Assembly (NCBI GenBank): GCA_003132865.1
Contig: PKYZ01000613.1
Location: forward strand, 6,664 to 24,535
DNA from: Bryobacterales bacterium
GTDB lineage: Bacteria > Acidobacteriota > Terriglobia > Bryobacterales > Bryobacteraceae
Direction: 5' to 3'
DNA length: 17,872 nucleotides
Of this stretch, positions 13,901-17,872 are shown one piece after another. Every line of letters starts with the position of its first letter. Positions within the stretch are counted from its first letter, which is position 1. Both the position numbers and the translations under genes were made by a program. Below the pieces are notes generated by a model, which was given only the letters and a program-made list of their open reading frames with translations, made no database searches and had not been told where the DNA came from.

Positions 13901-13994
13901 GATCTACGCTCCTTCTTTCAGGGTACGCCAAAAGATATGGGAAAACCAGCATCCGCTGCCAATCCAGGTATTAGCGCCTTCGGCCTGCGCCACG

Positions 13995-15164
13995 TCACTG
14001 TGCCAGCGGGTAGTCTACGCTGCGCAGCAGCCAGTCGCGATTGGCGCGCACATCCTCGCGCAGCTTTTCGCAGAGGGCTTCGCGCTTTTCGTACAGGCGA
14101 TAGCCCTCGCGCTTTGCGTGATTGTCCAATAGCGCTTTCACCAGGAACGGCATCACCATCGAATAATCCGCCTGCATGCTCTCCGTGGTTTGCAGATAGG
14201 TGTCCTTATCCACCTTGCCCCAAGTTACAGCTTCGGCGGGCGGGCAGGAGGATAGCGAGCCGTCGGTAACCGGCGCGGTCACGATCTGCACGTCGAATTG
14301 GTAGCCGCGCACGTTCGGCAGACCCAGCACCTGGCCGAGAGCCGGCTCCGGCTGCAGGTTGTAATTCTTCGGCACGCCGCCGCCCAGAATCAGCGTGGCC
14401 AGGGCGCGCGCCGGACTCTCGAACAATCCCCAGCGGTGATAGGCGCAGGCCTCGAACACTTCGGCATGCAGGTCCAGGTCGAACGCATACTCCGGTACGA
14501 TGCCGGCGTTGCGCATGGCCCACAGCTTCATCGAATTCAGAAAAATGCTGCCATCGGCCGGGGCGCCCACCAGCACGGGGATCGCGAGGCGATTGCAGGT
14601 GGCCAGCAGCCCCGTGGACACCTCGTTGCGCCGCTCCTGCGCGGCGTAATACGCGCCCAGACGATAACGCAGTTCGGTGCCGGTCATCTTCTTTTGAAAT
14701 TCTGGGCGCGCGAGGCAGGCGCTCAGAAAGCGGTCCTGATCGAGCAGCACGGCCTCGTCGAACGCCATATCGGTGACGCGGATGGTGCCTTGCTCGCGTA
14801 GCGCGGCGTCGTCGCTGTGGATCGGCACTTCGTGAATGGGATCGTCCTTATGCGCGTCGAGGCTGCGGTGCCCGTCGTGATAGCAGACCGCGTCGGTAGT
14901 GCTGATGTAGGCCACCCATCCGGTTTCGAGCAGCGGGATGAGCCACGCGAGGTGTTGGCCCGAGACGGTGACCGGGCCGGAGATGGACAACGTCAGCGGG
15001 CAACCCTCGCCGATGGCACGGTCGAGAATGGTGTAGATGCGCCGCAGATAAGCGCCGCCGAAGGCCGGCAGACAGTGCCGGAAAATCTCGTCGAGAGTGG
15101 TGCATTCGTCAACGCGCCGGACGCGGACAGGGTGGCGGGGGGGCATCGATTTTGAAGATAGCAT
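13995..15164 (-). CDS. Deoxyhypusine-synthase-family protein (possibly homospermidine synthase-like)
   Basis: From ATG 15164 the protein has 389 residues, close to eukaryotic and archaeal deoxyhypusine synthase. Family marks include SISGPVTVSGQHLAWLIPLL, ISTTDAVCYHDGH, LGGGVPKNYNLQ (K266) and AEAVTWGKVDKDTY, whose Lys (K317) lines up with the lysine that forms the covalent enzyme intermediate in human deoxyhypusine synthase. The usual GGGxxKHH is GGGVPKNYN here, a change in the spermidine site. Bacteria lack eIF5A, and bacterial relatives are thought to make homospermidine or related polyamines by transferring the aminobutyl group of spermidine. The frame is open to 15239, but 15164 gives a sensible start 16 bases after the PIN toxin stop; ATG 15146 is also possible. 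No ribosome site is evident. Confidence 0.82.
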   Translation of the reverse strand: MLSSKSMPPRHPVRVRRVDECTTLDEIFRHCLPAFGGAYLRRIYTILDRAIGEGCPLTLSISGPVTVSGQHLAWLIPLLETGWVAYISTTDAVCYHDGHRSLDAHKDDPIHEVPIHSDDAALREQGTIRVTDMAFDEAVLLDQDRFLSACLARPEFQKKMTGTELRYRLGAYYAAQERRNEVSTGLLATCNRLAIPVLVGAPADGSIFLNSMKLWAMRNAGIVPEYAFDLDLHAEVFEACAYHRWGLFESPARALATLILGGGVPKNYNLQPEPALGQVLGLPNVRGYQFDVQIVTAPVTDGSLSSCPPAEAVTWGKVDKDTYLQTTESMQADYSMVMPFLVKALLDNHAKREGYRLYEKREALCEKLREDVRANRDWLLRSVDYPLAQ

Positions 15165-15180
15165 GGCGCGGACGCGCCGC

Positions 15181-15615
15181 TTATTTGAGTTGGAGCGGGT
15201 TGTACCAGCGCAGTCCGGGGAACCGGGCAAAGTCCGCATCCGTGGACACTAACTCCGCCTGGTATTCGATGGCGAGCGCCGCCAAGTGTGCGTCCGTTGT
15301 CAGGTTCCCGGCGGTTCCCAGCCGATCCAGCAGACCGAATAGGATTTCAGCGTGGCGGTCGCCAGGCGTGAGTATCTGCACCCGCGGAACGTCCAGCCAT
15401 GCGCGGACCGTGCGGATCGCGTCTTTGGGGAACATGGGAGCATTCAGTATCGACCGGTGAGTGCTGATTCGAATGAATCCGAGGGCGGTTATCCAGGGCA
15501 TGCCGACCGGGCGGGATTGCGTGAGCGTGCGCTCCCACCATTCGCGCGCGCGGACGTGTTCGCGCGCATCCGCATTGTAGGCGTAGACGAGAATGTTAAT
15601 ATCCGGTATGAGCAC
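15181..15615 (-). CDS. vapC: PIN-domain RNase toxin (VapC type)
   Basis: This 144-residue protein begins MLIPDINILVYAYNADAREH with the first catalytic Asp (D5) and ends with the second acidic group (TTDAHLAALAIEYQAELVST, D108; DADFARFPGL, D126 and D128), the PIN metal-binding set. The middle ITALGFIRISTHRS is typical of VapC proteins. The toxin would cleave RNA, in known VapCs often tRNA or rRNA. GTG 15615 lies six bases after the stop of the antitoxin gene. Unlike the neighbouring TA genes it is intact, so it is probably active or recently acquired. Confidence 0.85.
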   Translation of the reverse strand: MLIPDINILVYAYNADAREHVRAREWWERTLTQSRPVGMPWITALGFIRISTHRSILNAPMFPKDAIRTVRAWLDVPRVQILTPGDRHAEILFGLLDRLGTAGNLTTDAHLAALAIEYQAELVSTDADFARFPGLRWYNPLQLK

Positions 15616-15621
15616 GTCCGC

Positions 15622-15879
15622 TTACCGGGACATTTTCTTGAGAAACTCTTCGGCTTCCAAGTCGTCCAGGAGTTGATTGAGCTTGTTCGGATCGATTCCG
15701 GGTTTGAACTGGAACGAGTGGGGCTCCACTTTAAACCGAATCCTGCGTTCTTTTTCGATGGATGCCAGACCCGCACGCAGAGCCTCGTTTACGACTTGCT
15801 TGAGCGTGCACTTTTTTTGCGCCACGCGCCGGCGGATCTGCTGCGCCACATCGGGTTCGATGGTGAGGGTGGTCCGCAT
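15622..15879 (-). CDS. vapB: Ribbon-helix-helix antitoxin (VapB type)
   Basis: This 85-residue protein starts MRTTLTIEPDVAQQIRRRVA, KKCTLKQVVNEALRAGL, the ribbon-helix-helix DNA-binding pattern (beta strand RTTLTI, then two helices). The C-terminal part (KPGIDPNKLNQLLDDLEAEE) would wrap the toxin. It precedes vapC by six bases. A promoter with TAGACA and TATGAT separated by 17 bp ends only six bases before its ATG, so the mRNA may be leaderless. The inverted repeat TGATG-N6-CATCA overlapping the -35 is a candidate operator for autorepression. Confidence 0.85.
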   Translation of the reverse strand: MRTTLTIEPDVAQQIRRRVAQKKCTLKQVVNEALRAGLASIEKERRIRFKVEPHSFQFKPGIDPNKLNQLLDDLEAEEFLKKMSR

Positions 15880-15885
15880 AAGAAC

Positions 15886-15921
15886 ATCATATCACCGTCA
15901 CAATTTGATGTCTAAGCATCA
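15886..15921 (-). promoter_or_regulatory. vapBC promoter with overlapping inverted repeat
   Basis: On the minus strand TAGACA (15909-15914) and TATGAT (15886-15891) are 17 bp apart, each matching the sigma-70 consensus at five of six positions. TGATG-N6-CATCA (15906-15921) covers the -35. A further palindrome CAGGT-C-ACCTG lies at 15925-15935, between vapB and the divergent pgsA. The predicted start of transcription falls at the vapB ATG. Confidence 0.55.
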
Positions 15922-15951
15922 AGGCAGGTCACCTGGTAAAATCGCCACTTG

Positions 15952-16500
15952 ATGCGCACCTGGCTTACGCTGCCCAATCTCTTCACGCTTGCCCGGCTGC
16001 TGCTGGCCCCGGTCATCGTTTGCGCCATATTGAATCGCCGCGCCTTCGCGGCTCTGGCCATCTTTGCGGTGGCCGCGGCCACCGACGTAATCGACGGCTA
16101 CCTCGCGCGCCAGTTCGGCGCCGCCACGGCGGCTGGCGCGTTCCTCGATCCCATCGCCGACAAGCTACTGTTGACCGGTGTTTACCTGGCGCTGGCGCTG
16201 GCCGGCAGCGTACCCTGGTGGCTGGTCGGCGTGATCTTCGGACGCGACCTGTTAATTCTTGCAGCCTCGGCCGTGGCGCTCCTGACGACGAAATTACGTG
16301 CGTTTCCGCCCAGTATTTGGGGCAAGGCCAGTACTTTTCTTCAGATCCTCACGGCGGTGGCTTTTCTGGGCCGCGACGCTTTCGGATCAACGTTTCTGGC
16401 CGCATTATCCGCCGCCTTGATCTGGCCCACGCTGGCGCTGACGGTCTGGAGTGGAGCGCACTACGGTTGGCGTGGCGCACGGCTCTTACGAATGGATTGA
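15952..16500 (+). CDS. pgsA: CDP-diacylglycerol--glycerol-3-phosphate 3-phosphatidyltransferase
   Basis: The 182-residue membrane protein carries the full CDP-alcohol phosphotransferase motif: D45, D48-G49, A52-R53, eight residues, G62, D66, D70 (DVIDGYLARQFGAATAAGAF, LDPIADK). The N-terminus LPNLFTLARLLLAPVIV is typical of PgsA. It makes phosphatidylglycerol phosphate from CDP-diacylglycerol and glycerol-3-phosphate at the inner membrane, the committed step to phosphatidylglycerol and cardiolipin. TTG 15949 directly precedes the chosen ATG 15952. It starts a four-gene same-strand run. Other family members (phosphatidylserine or CDP-inositol enzymes) are less likely by length and motif context. 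Confidence 0.85.
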   Translation: MRTWLTLPNLFTLARLLLAPVIVCAILNRRAFAALAIFAVAAATDVIDGYLARQFGAATAAGAFLDPIADKLLLTGVYLALALAGSVPWWLVGVIFGRDLLILAASAVALLTTKLRAFPPSIWGKASTFLQILTAVAFLGRDAFGSTFLAALSAALIWPTLALTVWSGAHYGWRGARLLRMD

Positions 16501-16546
16501 CGGGCGTGCGTTGCGGGAGTAGTCTAGAAGTGGACGGGTTTGAAGA

Positions 16547-17113
16547 ATGACTCGGTACACGCCCGCGCGGCATTATTTAACCTTCGGAATCGTAGCCGTC
16601 GGACTGGCAGGCTTCTCGGTCTGGCTGGGGCTGGACTGGGCGCCCGCATTCATTCCCGCCGCCCTGTTTTTCCTCAGCGCCGTGCTGCTCCTGGCGCTGG
16701 CCTTCCAACCCGCCGTCGAGATCCACGAAGGATACCTGGCGGTGGGCAAGCGCATTGTGCCGTGGATGGATATCCGGCGTCTGGATCGTCCGGGAAACTG
16801 GCTGTCGCCCCTGATCGTGCGCATCACGCTGTTCGACGACTCGCGCATGATGGTGGTCTACCCCGGCGACCTGGATTCGTGCAACAGCCTGCTGCGGCAT
16901 CTGCGCCGGCTTTCCCGCGACGCGCTCATCGACGGCGTTCCATACCGCCAGTTCTGGGGTGAAGTCCTGGCGCCCGGCGGGGACCGCAGGCAAATCCCGC
17001 CGCCGCGCTACCGGATGCTGCTGCCGGAGGACGAAGCAGAAGTCGAGCGGCTCTATCAACGGCTGAAGACGGTCGGCCATCTCGACCAGAAGAATTCCGC
17101 GGACGAGAAGTAG
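16547..17113 (+). CDS. Membrane protein with a PH-like domain, function unknown
   Basis: The 188-residue protein has two N-terminal transmembrane segments, about residues 11-29 and 33-53 (LTFGIVAVGLAGFSVWLGL, FIPAALFFLSAVLLLALAF). A beta-rich region follows (VEIHEGYLAVGKRIVPWMDI, LIVRITLFDDSRMMVVYPGD), resembling the bacterial PH-like domains of small membrane proteins. The C-terminus is charged and helical. ATG 16547 lies 46 bases after pgsA, and the gene ends three bases before the DUF218 gene, so it is part of the same transcription unit. I cannot name a specific family; a role in envelope lipid or peptide handling is only suggested by its neighbours. Confidence 0.7.
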   Translation: MTRYTPARHYLTFGIVAVGLAGFSVWLGLDWAPAFIPAALFFLSAVLLLALAFQPAVEIHEGYLAVGKRIVPWMDIRRLDRPGNWLSPLIVRITLFDDSRMMVVYPGDLDSCNSLLRHLRRLSRDALIDGVPYRQFWGEVLAPGGDRRQIPPPRYRMLLPEDEAEVERLYQRLKTVGHLDQKNSADEK

Positions 17114-17116
17114 TCC

Positions 17117-17743
17117 GTGGCGCGGCGCCCCTCTCTTTTCCTGAAATCCATCGTCTGTATCGTCATCGCGCTGGCGCTGGCGGCGGCCACGCATGCCTGG
17201 TGGCTGGCGGCCCTCGGCAGGCTGCTGGTGCGCGACGAGGGACCCGCCCGCGCGGATATCGCGGTAGTGCTGGCCGGCGATTATTATGGCAATCGCATAG
17301 TGCGCGCTGCGGAACTGGTCAAGCAGGGGTATGTGCCCAATGTCCTGGTAAGCGGCCCGAACATGCTGTACGGCTATTACGAATGCGACCTGGAGATTTC
17401 ATTTGCCGTGAAGCGCGGCTACCCGGAGAGTTGGTTCATCCGCGCGCCCAATGAAGCTCACAGCACGCGCGAAGAGGCCGCCGCGATCTTGCCGGATCTG
17501 CGACGCCGCGGCGTGCATCGATTCTTATTGGTGACCAGCGACTACCACACCGCGCGCTCCGCCCGCATCTTTACCCAGGCCGCCTTGCAGCGGCCGCGCG
17601 CCGCCGCTCCGGATCTCGATATGCGGGTGGTGGCCGCGCCCGACGACTACTTCCGGGCGGACGGCTGGTGGCGCAATCGCGAAGGGCGCAAAATATTCGC
17701 GATCGAGTGGTTGAAGACCGTGGCCAATCTGCTGGGGATGTAG
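17117..17743 (+). CDS. YdcF/ElyC-like DUF218 protein
   Basis: The 208-residue protein begins with one transmembrane/signal segment (SIVCIVIALALAAATHAWWL) and then the DUF218 fold. Visible marks are ADIAVVLAGDYYGNRIVRAA, ELVKQGYVPNVLVSG, NEAHSTREEA and RFLLVTSDYHTARSARIF, with the conserved Gly/Asp, Glu and His positions of the ElyC/SanA/YdcF family. These proteins act in envelope biogenesis; ElyC in E. coli affects undecaprenyl phosphate and peptidoglycan or ECA metabolism. The GTG start at 17117 lies three bases after the preceding stop, and the ABC transporter follows after three bases, which shows tight operon packing. Confidence 0.82.
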   Translation: MARRPSLFLKSIVCIVIALALAAATHAWWLAALGRLLVRDEGPARADIAVVLAGDYYGNRIVRAAELVKQGYVPNVLVSGPNMLYGYYECDLEISFAVKRGYPESWFIRAPNEAHSTREEAAAILPDLRRRGVHRFLLVTSDYHTARSARIFTQAALQRPRAAAPDLDMRVVAAPDDYFRADGWWRNREGRKIFAIEWLKTVANLLGM

Positions 17744-17746
17744 CGC

Positions 17747-17872
17747 ATGTGGGAATCGCTTCGCACGGTCCGGGTTTACTTGTGGCGCTACCGTGGGGGC
17801 CTGGCGCTGGGCTTGGGCGCGCTGGTGTTGAAGGATGTCGCGGGCGCCGTGCAGCCGCTGGTGATCCGGGCG
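17747..17872 (+). CDS. ABC transporter, N-terminal fragment (runs off the window)
   Basis: ATG 17747 opens 42 codons to the window end: MWESLRTVRVYLWRYRGGLA, LGLGALVLKDVAGAVQPLVI. The pattern of a short amphipathic N-terminus, LWRYR, a first transmembrane helix and the Gln-Pro break fits the start of MsbA/multidrug-type ABC exporters with a fused membrane domain and ATPase. It is three bases after the DUF218 stop, so it is cotranscribed. The ATPase motifs are outside the window, so the exporter call rests on the first helix and context only. Confidence 0.6.
   Translation, partial: MWESLRTVRVYLWRYRGGLALGLGALVLKDVAGAVQPLVIRA

Larger units (their letters stand above)
13302..13967. repeat. Copy B of the duplicated DUF433/DUF5615 TA module
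   Basis: This is the direct repeat partner of 12262-12931, in the same orientation. The match continues past the antitoxin start to the CCAGCATCCG...CCAATCC stretch near 13950-13966, just before the stop of the deoxyhypusine-synthase-like gene. Confidence 0.75.

Noticed and set aside
1..17872. All frame breaks are sequencing errors
   Set aside because: Long housekeeping genes (nuoM, the glycosyltransferase, the deoxyhypusine-synthase-like gene, pgsA) are clean, toxin copy B has two nonsense substitutions, and breaks cluster in accessory genes. Individual one-base cases still need read checks.

Overview
This is a GC-rich bacterial chromosomal window. The mixture of gene families fits Acidobacteriota, most likely the Bryobacterales/Solibacter side: ECF-like sigma factors beside a zinc-finger/TPR/CHAT protein, a bacterial deoxyhypusine-synthase-like enzyme, many decayed toxin-antitoxin (TA) genes, and palindromic and heptameric intergenic repeats. 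The assignment rests on recognised families and remembered repeat types, not on a search. There are no rRNA or tRNA genes, no CRISPR array and no transposase.

Layout. 1-741: end of a small unknown gene overlapping a DUF6036-type nucleotidyltransferase broken by one missing base. 775-2505 (minus): a family 2 glycosyltransferase and an ECF-like sigma factor whose last ~35 codons lie in a cluster of palindromes. 2814-9161 (plus): the most interesting block, with two paralogous sigma factors, an anti-sigma-like zinc-finger/membrane/TPR protein, a TPR-CHAT protease read in the -1 frame across a run of nine A, and a 527-residue protein with a C-terminal HExxE motif. 9203-10750 (minus): nuoM standing alone, preceded by 24-bp tandem repeats. 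10929-12239 (plus): small accessory genes, one frameshifted and one truncated. 12262-13967: a TA graveyard made of two diverged copies of a DUF433/DUF5615 module around a broken higA and a scrap of higB. 13995-15879 (minus): a deoxyhypusine-synthase-like gene behind an intact RHH/PIN (vapBC-type) pair. 15952-17872 (plus): pgsA, a membrane protein, a DUF218 protein and the start of an ABC transporter, spaced like an operon.

How the parts may work together. The central block suggests a signalling unit. The sigma factors would be held by, or signal to, a membrane-anchored zinc-finger protein. The cytoplasmic or periplasmic continuation of that protein is a TPR-CHAT cysteine protease, if the frame change at the A9 run is made. 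This recalls the logic of type III-E CRISPR Craspase (TPR-CHAT protease, Csx30, sigma factor), but here without CRISPR and with the protease joined to the anti-sigma-like domain. This is inference.

Frame-disrupted genes are unusually common: the nucleotidyltransferase, an 80-residue small protein, higA, two PIN toxins and DUF1801. All are accessory genes, whereas nuoM, the glycosyltransferase, the deoxyhypusine-synthase-like gene and pgsA are intact. That favours real decay over general sequencing error, although single-base indels in a draft assembly cannot be excluded.
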